Below, one piece after another: positions 1 to 11,550 of a stretch of 64,000 nt of DNA; position 1 is the first letter of the stretch; the number at the start of each line of letters is the position of its first letter. The DNA lies in the NCBI GenBank assembly GCA_015143295.1, contig CM026553.1:1-64000 (forward strand), in the 5' to 3' direction. The translations under genes were made by a program, and so were the position numbers. The notes beneath the pieces are model-generated. The model was not told where the DNA came from and did not search any database. It saw only the letters and a program-made list of their open reading frames with translations. The stretch is from Tetracentron sinense. Its lineage: Eukaryota; Streptophyta; Magnoliopsida; Trochodendrales; Trochodendraceae.

Positions 1-371
1 AGGGGTCAAGAATCACTTAATCCGATAAGAGGTGACCAAAAATTAGACTTCTCTCTAGTTGAGGTATGTAGAGACTCCCCTCTTTTTAACCCTAAGAAAA
101 CTTTTCCACCTTTATTTCGACACCATAACGAGTGAAAATGTTCCTAAGGCTTTCATACACATAAACATATATTATTGTCATACAATGTGAAACAAATCGC
201 ATTTTCGTTGAGAAATCTTTTCAAGGCCATACCTTAAGGCATTCAACCGGAGGATACTATTCATGATCATACATATTAACTGGCCCTATTTACATGAACA
301 GGTTGTGAAATTAGGGCGACTATCATCTCCCCCGTATGAACTTTTATCGTCGAAAATTAGGGTGCGGTACA
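1..371 (-). mobile_element. 3' LTR (partial) of minus-strand Tekay-like element
   Basis: This stretch matches 7430-7751 closely, for example in the shared phrases around TCTCTAGTTGAGG, CCTCTTTTTAAC and GTTCCTAAGGC. Read on the minus strand both copies open with TGTA and a C-rich start (TGTACCGCACCC here, TGTAGCGCCCC at 7751), as Ty3/gypsy LTRs commonly do. It is therefore the start of the 3' LTR of the element whose 5' LTR is 2604-7751. The rest of the LTR lies left of the window, so the outer TSD cannot be checked. The two copies differ at many positions, which suggests an old insertion. Confidence 0.75.
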
Positions 372-999
372 ATTAGTGGGGATAATTATCCCAAACTTAT
401 TACTTCAAGAAAATTTCCCAGAACCAATAAAGGAGAAGCCTTTAGCAATTGCATTAGCTTAATATGGTGAGATGCTTCAACATTCAAACAAATCAATTTG
501 TTTCCTTCAAATTGTGAAAAATATCTAAACATACCCAACACATTTATTACACATAGGGGACATACTGAAACACAAACATTACATTCGTCCTTTACAAACC
601 AGAATTCTATCTCTCGGCCTTCATGCAAACATCATTAGGTGTTTGAGCACATGCCTGAGATAGCAAAAAACTTGGCCCTCATTAGCCTGTGTGGGGCTGT
701 ATAGGATGCTGGGGACTCGAAGCTACAAGGGACCCCTGTGTGTAGCCAGTCGATTTGGGAGCTAGTTCCCTGGGTTTGAGAGCGGGGGCAACGGTTGGGG
801 AGAAAAAATCTAAATTCCGGTGTCCCATGTCACCGCACTGCGTAACAACTCCCGTAAGGCGTCGACTAATCCCAAAAGTGCTCCCGTCAGTAACTGCAAA
901 AAAACGAATGTAGATGTCCAGAAGATGATGGTTGCATCCTACGAGTAACTGCGTAGAGTAGGGCGAGAGGTCCTTAGGTGCAAGGAATGAATTGAACTG
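372..999 (-). other. Internal remnant of Tekay-like element, no pol recognised
   Basis: Between the gag remnant and the 3' LTR start there is only about 600 bases, where a complete element would carry several kilobases of protease, RT, RNase H and integrase. Reading both strands I see no catalytic motif of these enzymes. Short open frames here are not recognisable. The pol region is most likely deleted. Confidence 0.5.
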
Positions 1000-1769
1000 C
1001 GTTGGTCTAGAGAAAAAAGGTAGGGGGCATTCTGGCCCTCCTCTATGGCTGTGTTGAGCCACTGGATGGCCTCTCAAACATTTCTCGTATATTTGTAAAA
1101 TTCCTCACAATGCGGTTTCTGCCAACTGGGCTATCGACAACTTTCGGCGTAGAGACCGTCTTGGATGTGTCCTGCAACCCCACTCAAATTTCTTCCCCTC
1201 ATGCCTCGTGGCTATTAAAATGGAGCGAACCTCGATGTCGGTGAACCTTGGCGTCGTTACTCAGCCACCGTCATATTCCCCTACTCTAAGGTAATGAACT
1301 CTAGTCCTTTCTTCTCTCTAACTCCTACTGGGAAGTATTTCTTGTAGAAGGCATCGAGCAACTATTCCCAAGTCCACTCTTAACCTACTCGAGTCAAGTC
1401 CCTCATTCTGATGGTGGATCTCCACCAGTGATCGGCCTCAACTTCCCTCATAAAGGCGACCCATGCAACTTTCTCCGCCTCCATAGGCATCAAAACGGAA
1501 AACAACTTCTCTAGCTGTCTAACCCAAGCTTCTGCAACCAATGGGTCTATGCCACCATAGAATACTGGAGGTCTCATCCTCTAAAATTCCTCTATTCCTG
1601 CTTGTGCTTTGTTTGGAGGAGGAGTGGCAGGTTGCCTGGCTGCGAGCATAGCTAAGGTCTCAGCTATCGATCCTAAGACTTGTGTAAGGTCAGGTTGCTC
1701 GTCCTCTACCGGAGTGTCACCTCCCTTTCCTCTAGTATGGTAAACGCGACCCCGATTGTCACGTCTCAT
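1000..1769 (-). pseudogene. gag: Ty3/gypsy (Tekay/Del-like) gag, degenerate
   Basis: This is the capsid/nucleocapsid precursor gene of a chromovirus-type LTR retrotransposon. The ATG at 1769-1767 is chosen because the peptide beginning MRRDNRGRVYHTRG aligns with MRRGSRGRGCHTRG at the start of the related gag at 50257. The readable part includes DEQPDLTQVLGSIAETLA and, after a stop, MRPPVFYGGIDPLVAEAWVR and EADHWWRSTIRMRDL, which is the typical plant gag helix region with its WW motif. The frame is broken by several stops (near 1580 and 1380) and the CCHC zinc knuckle is not found, so the 3' part is lost or scrambled. The gene is dead. It lies downstream of a primer-binding site at 2583-2603, consistent with minus-strand transcription. 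Confidence 0.8.
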
Positions 1770-1778
1770 GATTGAATC

Positions 1779-1977
1779 CTGAGAACAATAGTAAAGCATG
1801 AGCCTAACTTGGAAACCAACTTATCTATACCCCCAATTTCAAAGGTCATCTAATGTTTATAAGGTACATAATAATACATCGAGACATACATTAAGATAGT
1901 ATAAGCATACAATTAATGTTTCCTAGCATACGACACAAAGTTCTCACACTCGGTTAAGATATTAACCGGTTACATAC
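1779..1977 (-). other. Possible leader intron before gag
   Basis: On the minus strand an AA|GTATGT donor at 1977 and a TTCTCAG|GA acceptor at 1779 bracket 199 nt just upstream of the gag ATG. The related plus-strand element has the same two sites (50079 and 50246) in the same order. Conservation of both sites in two diverged copies is the evidence; splicing itself is inferred. Confidence 0.4.
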
Positions 1978-2067
1978 TTAAGACATTAACTGGCTTAAGA
2001 CTAAGACTAATGAGTAGTTTATTGATTTGAGTTATTTAAGTAAAATCCTCTTAATCTTGGTGACATG

Positions 2068-2252
2068 TATGATGCTTCTAAGATCTACATGATGCATGTA
2101 GGATGTGTGTGATGCTTATGATGTGTATGAAATGCATGCCATGTACGATGCTTATGCGATGCATGATGTTTATGCCATGTACGATGATTATGCCATGCAT
2201 GATGCTATGCCATACAAGATGCTTATGCGATGCATGATGCTTATGCGATCTG
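2068..2252. repeat. Short tandem repeat, about 15-bp unit
   Basis: Degenerate copies of a unit like GATGCTTATGCGATG alternate with CCATGTACGATG-type variants. The array is rich in ATGCAT/GCATGC palindromes and lies in the 5' leader of the minus-strand element, between its PBS and gag. It encodes a spurious repetitive peptide on the plus strand. Confidence 0.8.
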
Positions 2253-2582
2253 AAAAAAGTTTATCATTTTGGATTGAGCATTGGGTCTAGAACATGCTGC
2301 AGAATTAACGCGCATCTGTATCTAGAACTTTGGAATGAGCACTGAGTATAGAACATGTTGCAGATAATGCGCATCTGTATCTTGAAACGTGCATGAAACA
2401 TTCATGAGTTTGTCCAATATTTTGGTTTTCCTAGCAAAAATAGACACTAACTTCGGTTGAAATCAACCTGATATAGACAGACTAAGTGATTAGTCTACAC
2501 TTGGAATACAACTCTTTTCTTAAACCTAATGCCTTGTATTAATCGTGGAATCGAACCCTAACCGACCCTAGAGAACCTAATA

Positions 2583-2603
2583 CCTAGGCTCTGATAGCAC
2601 TTC
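2583..2603 (-). other. Primer-binding site (tRNA-Met type)
   Basis: Read on the minus strand the bases just inside the LTR end are GAAGTGCTATCAGAGCCTAG. The core TATCAGAGCC matches the 3' end of plant initiator tRNA-Met, the usual primer of these elements. It fixes the inner end of the 5' LTR at 2604. Confidence 0.75.
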
Positions 2604-3004
2604 TATAACGCCCCAAAGTACCCCTAGGAGTTAGGCGATATTTGGGCTTGTTATTTATCACAACAACCATCCTGCAGAGCATACAAGGCAAGCTAAATAA
2701 TGAACTGAAAATTTCTTTAATAACTTAACTGTATTCCAAGTACAATTGATTTCCATAACTGAAGATAAACTAAGACAGGTACATAAAATCTTTAACTCGA
2801 GTTACCAACATCAAGTGATACAAAATCCCCAGAAATAAACCCAGAAATACATGTCTCTCCCTCCGTATCACTCAACCCTTAGATCATATGTCAAGACTCC
2901 TATCATCATCAAAAACATCCCAAGAAGGCTCCTGCCCTCCATAATCCACCTCGATCTAATGCCCTGGGATACCATGTAGAATGAACCAGCCGACATAAAA
3001 TGTA

Positions 3005-3028
3005 CGGTTGAGTACGAAATACTCAGCG
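3005..3028 (-). other. Conserved LTR hairpin (copy 1 of 5)
   Basis: On the minus strand the sequence is CGCTGAGTA-TTTCG-TACTCAACCG, a stem-loop with GAGTA pairing TACTC. Four other Tekay-like LTRs in the window have the same hairpin followed by a TAC..TTGATGTCGG-like tail. It lies about 424 bases before the LTR end. Confidence 0.7.
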
Positions 3029-3344
3029 AGTGCAAGCTACTAGCTAACAATAGTAATAACATTAACATGCCATACAGGACACAGTTCATCATAAATATAC
3101 AAAATCAGAGTGTGGAAACTAAAACAAAATAATAATCTAAATCTTGAACATCTATCTTAAATCATGCATTATATTCATGCTTTAATCAAAACGTATTTCA
3201 ATTTCCTCATACGTCTCGTGAGTTCTTTATGCATCTCATGTTTCTTGTCTTGTTTTTAACTAGTGCTCGAACTATGAAATGGGCGGACATACTAGAATCT
3301 TGTCTTGTTCTTGTCTTGTGAGAGTCATGCGTGTTTTCTTGTTA

Positions 3345-3735
3345 ACTTGCTTACTTGGAAAGAGATGATAGTGCCAGTACCTGATCTTAGTACACTAAAC
3401 ATCCTTTCATAATTCTTTATTCTTGTTTGGAGACAGATACTAGTACCCATACCTGGTCTTAGTATACAAGTATCCTCTCATACTTGTTGGAAACAAATGT
3501 TAATACCCGTACTCGGTCTTCGTACATTAACACCCTTTCATAATTGTCTTAGAAACATAAGTTAGTGCTTGTACCTGGTCTTAGTACACTAGCATACTTA
3601 ATATTATCATGTCTTGGAAACAGATACTAGTGCCCGTACCTGGTCTTAGTATACTAGTATCCTTTCATGCTTGTTGGGGAACAGATGTTTGTGCCCATAC
3701 CTGGTCTTAGTACACTAACATCCTTCCATGTTTTA
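3345..3735. repeat. Tandem array of six ~61-bp hairpin units
   Basis: Each unit contains a near-constant core (CCCGTACCTGGTCTTAGTA) flanked by arms that pair with each other. The arms change between units but stay complementary: GATACTAGT with ACTAGTATC near 3615-3660, TGTTAAT with ATTAACA near 3495-3535, GATGTT with AACATC near 3683-3722, and GATACT with AGTATC near 3436-3472. The array is in the 3' half of the minus-strand LTR. Confidence 0.85.
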
Positions 3736-4635
3736 CAATTCTTAATTCTTTTCTTGACTTGTTCTTGTCTTGTTTTCTTATGACCTAGGTCTAACATATC
3801 CAAGGGTATGCCCTACGCTTGATAGTCCCGATGTTCGGTATTATCATTCGTTTCATAAATGAAGAGTCTTATCATTGCTTGGTTTCTCAATTACATGTAC
3901 TAGGGAAATCTCGATTCATGCATGCGTGTGTGTGTATAGCAATTCATAACAATTGTGATAACGTGAACTATTTATGGAACATCTTATGGCATTCTACGTT
4001 TCTATAAGCATGCGAAAATTTAAGAATCACATAAAGCATATTAGCACAATTTTCAAATTTGTGAAAATCCCTAAATCATGGTTCAAACACTTAGAGCAAC
4101 ATATAGCATTTCAACAATTATGGACACATGAGAAATTTAGGAAACACATAAAGCATATTACTATATTTACTAAATTTTGGGGAAGGATCCCTAGTTCATA
4201 TCTCATAGCTTTTGTTCCACATTTCACACATACATTACATCAAACACCTTGCATGCAACATTTCTTCAACCCTTTTATTCATGTTTCCTTAGGCTTAGGT
4301 TTTCAACTCATTCATGCATCCTATCAAACATGTGGTGTTCAAGATTCTTGTAGTAATTTATTTCATATTTTCTCATTCCGAAATTTCATCAAACACATGG
4401 GTGTATTCATTAAGGTAGAAATTTGGGTTCACACATGCTCAGACCATTATCATTTCGAAAGGAATCTAGGTTATTACTAAGTGAGTTAGTAAGGGTGTAC
4501 TAACCTTGAAGATCAAAGATTGATCTTGAAGAAAACCCATTGATTTGGAGAACCCCCAACTTGATAGAGGGTGATCTCACTTGTAGAGAATGCTCCAAGC
4601 TTGAGGAAGAAGACACCACCACTTGAGGATGATCC

Positions 4636-6854
4636 TGTTAGACATGATGCCCAGAAAAGTCATTTAGATTGTTAGAACCTTATTAATTTGATTAATAAAT
4701 ACTTCTTCTTAATCTATTGTGTATTCATTATGGGTAATTGACCATGATCATGAGATGATCTATACGATATGAGATATCGATAAAGGTCCATAGGATATAT
4801 TTTAGGAAAGTTATGTGATTAGATTATCACAGGAATTTATAACTTTCCGGTTCCTTATACCTTATATAGTCACTGCTATGAGTGAAGCTGGGCACTTCAC
4901 TTATATGGCTGTCAGAATGCTAAGATGTTCTCAATAGTTGAGATGTAGTTTTATCTCGAACTATTGTAGTGGAGACTACACATCAGCATATGGGTGCTTA
5001 AAAGTACCCTGACTGATTGCATTCAATGAGAGACCTCTTGCATAAACATACTATCAGATAGTTGGTCTCTCATTCACATTGAACGGTTTCGATGATCCTT
5101 AGATCTGATGAGTTCATCTATAACTGAGCGGTAATCTGACTGTTTTGATTCCACCAACATATTTTCTAATTTAGGGAATACAATAGAGTGACAGTTGGAC
5201 AGTTAGAAAGAGTTTCGAGTCATGATGAATTTCAAACAAGAAGTCAATGCTCATTAATTTGAGAGATTATCCAAGTTCCGGGTAAGAAAATTGATTAAGT
5301 TCAAATCCTGCGCAGGTGATTTTGAAAAAAGAATAAGTTTTGAAATATACTTTTATTAAAAGGTATTATACTTATAAAATGATTTTCTCAAAATATTTTT
5401 CATGAGAAATTGTTTCTCATGGCTTAATCATAAATCTTGGAAACCCAGATGATTTACAATGGGCTATGGGTTAGATAGTATGTCAATCTCGAAGGCCCAT
5501 TAGGGATAATGTATTTGGAAGGATAAATCGAATTTAAAAGTTCATGTGGCGGGATCCGTAATGGTTAATGTTCATACGCTGTGATTCAATTGCAACATGG
5601 ATATCTCACGTCACTTGCAATTCCGATGTAATTCCCGTTTAGGGTCAATGGGATAACATTGGATAAGTCAGGGTAAGAATGTCCCAGAGCAATCTGTGGA
5701 GGTGCTCACATAAGAAATACAAGCTCATTAATTGATTAAAAGTTAATCAATTATTTAAGTGATTAAAAGTTAATCATTTAATTAAATAGATTAAAAGTTA
5801 ATCTATGGTTTAAATTAATTGTTAATTTAAATCTAGGGATTATTTTGATAATTATTTAATTAACATAATTAAAGGAGAAATGGGTTTGACCCATATCCAT
5901 AAATCCATTTAATATGGACCTTTAATATGGGCCAAAGCCCATGGGTTTAAACCCTAGGGTGGAGCGCCCACTTGAGGAATCCTAATTGGATTAGGATTTG
6001 TTTAATTGAATAATTGTTGAAATATAATTCCCTTAATTATGGAATTTAAATCCAATGGTTGGATTGCAATAAGGATTAAGATGACATAAAGTTGGATTGC
6101 AAAAAGGAGTTTAAAGCTCCCCAAAACTGACGCCCCTTTAGTGCTCACGCCCCCCCTTGTGGACTCATAGTTTGACTAGGTTTCCTTTTTTGAGTTGTGA
6201 TGTTGACTTATCCCTTTTAATTAAGGAATCCTCTTATAATGGGGACTCTTTAATTAGTAGGATTACTATAACTAAAGTAGTTATAGATTAAGTAGAAGTT
6301 TATTTAATTAATAATAAGAGTTATTGTTAATTAATAAATCCTATTAGACAAGATCAAGTTAGAGTAGGATTAGGGTAGGATCATAGTCTATAAATACCCC
6401 AACACCCTAGACCTTAAAGCACTTTTCTCCAGAATTTTTTCTCTTCTCTCCTCTCTCTCTCCAAACCGTGAGACCCTAGGGAGACCCCTAGGGAATTTCG
6501 TGAGCTATATAGGTGGTGCAAATTGGGTTTTGCTTTTCTAGGGTTTTGAACCTTAGTATTTTTGGTGATAGAAGGTCTACACCATTGATCCATCTTCTTC
6601 CTCTTGCTTCAATAATTCCAAAGGAGATTCTAAAGCTTCGTGGGGATAGCAAAGAACAAGGATTGAGCTTCTAGTATTTTTTCGGAGAAATCTCTACAAA
6701 GAGTTCTGACGGTTCGAGTGGATTAAGCTTCACTGGTGAAAAGCATTCATCGAGGTGATATGACTAAAACTTTTAGATAATTATGATGCTTTCTATGGTA
6801 TTAAGATCTTGGGGATCCAGTTTCCACATAAATTTTTATCCGGATCCCCCTTCA
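4636..6854 (+). mobile_element. Solo LTR (2.2 kb), TGTTAGACAT family
   Basis: A TG...CA unit begins TGTTAGACATGATGCCC and ends GGATCCCCCTTCA. It is flanked by a perfect 5-bp duplication, GATCC, at 4631-4635 and 6855-6859. It holds no coding region. A TATA box (TATAAATACC near 6389) followed by a CT-rich leader places the promoter on the plus strand. The start and overall pattern match the LTR at 17302-17311/34673-36823, so both belong to one family. The lineage (copia or gypsy) cannot be decided without internal sequence. Confidence 0.9.
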
Positions 6855-7001
6855 GATCCAAGCTTGATTTGGACTCCCCATGATCTCCACAAAACCCATC
6901 TTAGAAATCCCCAATCTTCCTTCCCTTTTTCTCTCTCAATCCTTCTCTAGGTTTAGGTTCCCCCAAAATCCCCAAAATCCTCGGTTTTAAGAGCAAACTG
7001 G

Positions 7002-7138
7002 GCGCGAGTGCGATTGATCGCACTATAGGTGCGATTGATCACACTTGGACCTGAAAGAACAAAAAAAAAACTCGCATGTATGCAATTGATCGTAGTTTAT
7101 GTGCGATTGATCGCACTAAGGTGCGATTGATCGTAGCT
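7002..7138 (-). promoter_or_regulatory. Palindrome cluster in LTR upstream region
   Basis: Five copies of a TGCGATTGATCGCA-type palindrome occur here (TGCGATTGATCGCAC near 7009 and 7101, GTGCGATTGATCACAC near 7030, degenerate copies near 7080 and 7120). The cluster lies in the first third of the minus-strand LTR, the same relative place as clusters in the other LTRs. I see no clear TATA box after it. Confidence 0.65.
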
Positions 7139-7751
7139 CCCCCCGGATTCTGACTGATTTTTACCCTGTTTTAGTATTTTGACCATAACTTTTGATTCGC
7201 TTATCGGATTTCGACAATTCAAATTGCGTTGAACTCTTCTTTTGAAGGGGAATATATTTTGTGTACAACTCCTAATTCGGAGTTTCAAATGGTCTGAATG
7301 GGCTGTAAAGCTGACTAGTCTACAATTTTAGTAGACAAAATGATGGAAAACTCACATTTGACTTAACTTTGACTCAAATTATGGAAAAGTGATAAACATG
7401 AACTTCAAAGAAGATTCCAATTCGGTTCTAATGGTTTAAGAATCTCTCAATTCAGATAAGAGGTGACAAAACTATACTTCTCTCTAGTTGAGGTCATGTA
7501 GAGAATTCCCTCTTTTTAACAGCTAGAACCTTTTCCAGCTTGTATTTTCAACACCCATAACCTATAAAAATGTTCCTAAGGCCTTCATACACATTAACAT
7601 ATATTGTTCATACAAAGTTGAAAACCAATCCCTCATTTTCGTTGAGAATCTTTCAAGACCATACCTTAGGCATTCAGCTGTAGATACTATTCATGGCACT
7701 ATTCACTGCCCTATTCACATGAACAATGCTTGTGAAATTCGGGGCGCTACA

Positions 7752-9655
7752 ATCTAACTAACTTGCAGCAGATGTTTCAAGAAAGGCTAGAGGCTTATGA
7801 GGATGACATGTATGAGTCGGATACTGAACTGCTCCAAAGTGGTCCCCGAGGTGAGCCACTTTAAAGGTGCCCAGTTTGACTATAACTCCTCCTCCCGTCT
7901 TCTCCCTCGCGAAGAGCAGCAGCACGACCAACATCACCACCGTTGCAAGAAAATCTTGATAATAGATTCATGCTTGTCTCTCCTTTTAACGAAGCTGCCG
8001 GACCCCGTTCTCCACCTATCCAACAAACTCATGCTGGACAGCGGGATCAAGATCATACTGAACCATGAGAGCTAGAGTATGTTCATGCTGAACCACCGAA
8101 TCCCTATGCTTGTGCCGAGCTTTGAGAGTCACGTGTTCGTAATGATCCGAGGGATCCCCAGTTTCCCCGTGAGGAGCCACGGGTTCGTGATGCTCAAAAG
8201 CTGAATGCTCAAACGCATTATGGGAATCAAAAGGTGTGGATGACTCCTAAAGATGTGGAAGCTATGATCAATGCCCATGTTGGGGGCACTGACGGAAGCA
8301 CTCTCGATCAGTTTGCTCAGTAAGCGAAGTTGGATGCTGACACCTCTCCCTTTTCAGATCAGATCAACCAGTCATGCACTCCCTCAAAGTTCATGACGTC
8401 GATCTTTATCATGTTTGATGGAAGGACGGACCCAGTTGACCATTTGTTCAACTTCAAGCACACTATGGCTCTCCGTAATCCTGATGATAATCTCCTTTGT
8501 AAAGCTTTCCCGAACAGTTTGACAGGAGCAACTGCGAGTTTGTTCTGTAACTTGCCATCTGGCTTAATTAAAAGTATGGTAAGACTAAGGTCAACTTTTA
8601 TTGATCAATATATCATGAACAAGAAGAAGAAAGTAGGCGTGGATTCCCTCTTCGCTCTGAGAATGAAGCCATCGAAGTCCCTGAGGGACGTCATTCAGCG
8701 GTTCAGTGACGAAGTCTCAAATATTGACAAAGTCGAGGACAGCAGCAGTATAGCCGCATTCAAGAACAGTGCCAAAGAACTCTAAAAATATGAATCTCTG
8801 AGTCTTGACTATCTCACTAAACTAGACGATATGCTAGTCCATGCTGCTAGGTTCAGGAGATTTGAAGATGACACTACGGTCGTAACATGACCAAGGGTGA
8901 AGGGAGTAGGAGTAGAACCCGTCGAGAGAGTAGATGGAACATCCTCCTTAAAGAAAGGGAAGAGGCCGAGGTATGAATCTTCTGATGATGAAGAGTCACC
9001 ACGGAGAGCACCAAGAGAGAGGATTGTTTATGTGAGTCAACGAGATCAGCTAGATCGGCGCTCGTATGAAGAATATCGGAATCAGAATGAGCAATAAAGC
9101 AGGCCAGACTGGTGTCTTGTTCAGTCAAATGAAAATTATCAACAGAAGCAGGGTCAGCTAGATAGACATCCCTATCAACCCAACCAGATGCAACCCAGGT
9201 ACAATCAAAATCCTAAAGAGCAGGGCAATTAGACGACGGAGAGACGTTCTTTCCAAAACTGGACTGATCAAGTTAATTTCACGGTCAGTCCGTCGATAAT
9301 AATGCAGTCGATGGAGAACGAGTCTTACTTTGAATGGCCTACACGTGCCATTCGTGACGTCACTATGGGACCACGGGCACAGGAGTACTGTCACTATCAC
9401 AAGTTCCATGGTCATGTAACTAATTGTTGTCGAATTTTGAGGGAGTACCTGGAGAGGCTAGTACGGGAAAACTATTTGGGAGAGTTCGTGGTTCCCAATG
9501 CTGGTGCAGTACATGTCAGGGTACCACCACCTCTGCCCCGTATTGAGGAACTTTCGAATCCAGATACCAGTGGAGGAGGACGAGGAGGAGCACTCATGGG
9601 TACAATCAATGTCATCCACCATGGTCAGACGCCGGTGGTAGACTTGGAGTAGAAC
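7752..9655 (+). pseudogene. gag: Tat-lineage gag, degenerate
   Basis: This is the gag of a Ty3/gypsy Tat-type retrotransposon, entered in the middle because the Tekay-like element is inserted at 7751. Recognisable stretches are MFQERLEAYEDDMYES near 7770, the capsid core at 8330-8785 with FDGRTDPVDHLFNFKHTMAL, LTGATASLFCNLPSG and MKPSKSLRDVIQRFSDEVS, and the C-terminal EYCHYHKFHGHVTNCCRIL at 9384-9445. The last is a Cys/His-rich box followed by LREYLERLVRENYLGEFV. Stops and frame changes (for example near 8080, 8320, 8785 and 8888) make it a pseudogene. The N-terminus lies left of the window, beyond the inserted element. It is followed in order by protease and RT, as expected. Confidence 0.8.
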
Positions 9656-9689
9656 ATCAGGGCGAAGACGAGGAAGCTATCTCATATGG

Positions 9690-10200
9690 CTGAAATTTGC
9701 CAAGTGTAACAAGTGAAGAGAGGCAACGAACAAGCTCTTACTTTTTATGACCACGATATGACGACCGTGGTTAGGTCTCATTACGATGCCCTCGTCCTCA
9801 CTATGAGAATTGACAACTTCGACATCAAGAGGGTGTTTGTTGACTTGGGGAGTGTGGTAGACATTCTCTATCTCCAAGCCTTCACCTAGATGAAGTTGGA
9901 TCTAGATTCACTTGTTGTTGCACAAACCTCGTTGGTTGGGTTTAAAGGAAGTTCGATGCAACCCCTTGGAGAGATCGTCCTATTAGTCGAAGCCGGACTA
10001 ATCGTTTTGCCAACATGATTCTCCGTCCTCGATACACCATCCCTGTATAATGTCATTCTTGGATGGTGGTGGACGCATAAGATGAGAGATGTTCCCTCAT
10101 CTTATTATCAGGTGCTGAAGTACCCCACACAGGATGGACCAAGAGAGATCAGAGGAGATTAGTTAGCATCTCAGAAGTGTGACTACACTCCACCCGACGT
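9690..10200 (+). pseudogene. Tat-lineage aspartic protease, degenerate
   Basis: The readable peptide is ALVLTMRIDNFDIKRVFVDL followed by GSVVDILY, with the family-typical hydrophobic-hydrophobic-D-x-G-S active-site pattern (here DLGS). Downstream NVILGWWWTHKMRDVPSSYY corresponds to the conserved C-terminal strand of retropepsins. Stops at 9888, around 10018 and near 10162 break it. It would cleave the Gag-Pol polyprotein. Confidence 0.75.
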
Positions 10201-10239
10201 ATCCAAATAAAAATTACAGTGCGGGGCAGTAGAGGAAGA

Positions 10240-10653
10240 GAGCACGGGTGAAATATTGAATAGACCATTTGTCAAACCCACGAAGGTTGTTAACTTGGGG
10301 AAGGACGAGGAGCCACGGATGTTACAGATAAGGACCAGCTTGACGCGGATGAAGAGGCTGAGCTATTGTGATTTTTGAAGAAGAATCTTGATGTCTTCAC
10401 CTGGTCACAGAAAAATATGATGGGGAATAGCTCGGAAGTCATTTGTCATCACTTGAACGTTGATCCTACCATTTTCCCGGTCAAGCAAAAGCCACAAAGA
10501 CTTGCTCCCGCTTATCATGATGCCGTTAATGAAGAGATTGGCAAGCTCGTCCAGTATGGGTTCATTCGAGAAGTTCAATACCCAGATTGGATAGTAAATA
10601 TAGTAGCCATACCAAAGAAAAATGGAAAAGTGTGAGTTTGTATTGATTTCACT
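10240..10653 (+). pseudogene. Tat-lineage reverse transcriptase, N-terminal half
   Basis: The frame from 10375 reads KKNLDVFTWSQKNM, then PVKQKPQRLAP, a Gly-poor linker, and GFIREVQYPDWIVNIVAIPK followed by KNGKV. This is the fingers region of the Ty3/gypsy RT, ending at VCIDFT where the solo LTR 10654-12507 is inserted. The reading resumes at 12508. Stops (for example at 10633) show it is dead. Confidence 0.8.
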
Positions 10654-11081
10654 TGTCGCGACCCAAAACCCACCCTAGGAGTTAGTGAATCTTGGATGAC
10701 TTATCATGACCTACATGACATGCTTGACAAACCATCTTGAAAAACATACAGAGAATATACAATAGAGGACACAATAGCGGAAGCATAAACTAACATGGCA
10801 CAGTGGAAGTCTAACCAAAACCTCTATGTATAGACATGTGATCCAAGTTTTATACAAAAATGAAATCAACAAAAGAAAGTGCGGATATGCCTGCCAAAAT
10901 ACATGGGTATGAACCTCTCCTGATCACCCACACTCACCCAGAATCTACCACCTAATAATAGCCCTCCGCATAAGGCTCCTCAGCAAGGACCTCCTCAACG
11001 TACTCCTCTTCCTCCCATGGGCCGGGAGCACATATGTCAAAAGGAGCGGGCACACCACTAACACCTGCCGACATCAAAGTA

Positions 11082-11106
11082 CGGCTGATCATGGAATACT
11101 CAGCGG
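11082..11106 (-). other. Conserved LTR hairpin (copy 2 of 5)
   Basis: Minus-strand CCGCTGAGTATTCCATGATCAG ends in a partly paired stem and is followed by TACTTTGATGTCGG. It lies about 452 bases before the LTR end. One arm base departs from perfect pairing. Confidence 0.65.
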
Positions 11107-11412
11107 ATACCGAATGCTAACCAACAGTCATAGCAAGATAATAATGGAAATAAAGCAGGAAGCAGTTTATATAATTGACAGGAAAGTAAACAATTTATAG
11201 TTTATGCTTGCATCATATCAAAGTCGGAAAAACTCTTGAAAACCTCATGTGCTTGACTTGACTTAAAATACTCTTTTCGTATTTGAAAACTTGTCTTATG
11301 ATATTTTGTCTTGCTTGGTCTTGTCGAGTCGTGCTTGTATTATCATGTCATGCGTGTCATGTCATATTCTTGCTTGTGATCATGCTTGCTTGCTTGGAAT
11401 CATATAACTTGT

Positions 11413-11550
11413 GAGATGCACTTGAGAGGGAGGGTGGTGTGAAACCCCCTCTTTCAATGAGATGCATTTGAGAGGGAGGGGAGACCCCTCTTTCAATGAG
11501 ATGCACGTGAGAGGGAGGGTGGTATAGAACCCCCTCTTTCAATGAAATGC
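11413..11550. repeat. Tandem hairpin array, three ~46-bp units
   Basis: Units read GAGATGCACTTGAGAGGGAGG, a short loop, then CCCCCTCTTTCAAT. TTGAGAGGG pairs with CCCTCTTTCAA in each. It sits about 300 bases before the conserved hairpin in the minus-strand solo LTR, the position equivalent to the array at 3345-3735. Confidence 0.75.

Larger units (their letters stand above)
2604..7751 (-). mobile_element. 5' LTR of Tekay-like element, split by a solo LTR
   Basis: The LTR runs on the minus strand from TGTAGCGCCCC at 7751 to a GGGGCGTTATA-type end at 2604, next to the PBS. The end resembles those of the other Tekay-like LTRs here (…CTCCTAGGGTGGGTTTTGGG…CGACA). Without the insertion at 4636-6854 it is about 2.9 kb. 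On the minus strand it holds, in order, a palindrome cluster (7002-7138), a six-unit hairpin array (3345-3735) and a conserved hairpin (3005-3028). It sits inside Tat gag, whose reading resumes at 7752. Confidence 0.8.

Noticed and set aside
2105-2290. Met/Asp/Tyr-rich plus-strand ORF
   Set aside because: It is the translation of a simple tandem repeat, on the strand opposite to the element.
3974-4480. 168-codon plus-strand ORF as a gene
   Set aside because: It lies inside a non-coding part of an LTR, has AT-rich His/Phe-rich composition and matches no family I recognise.
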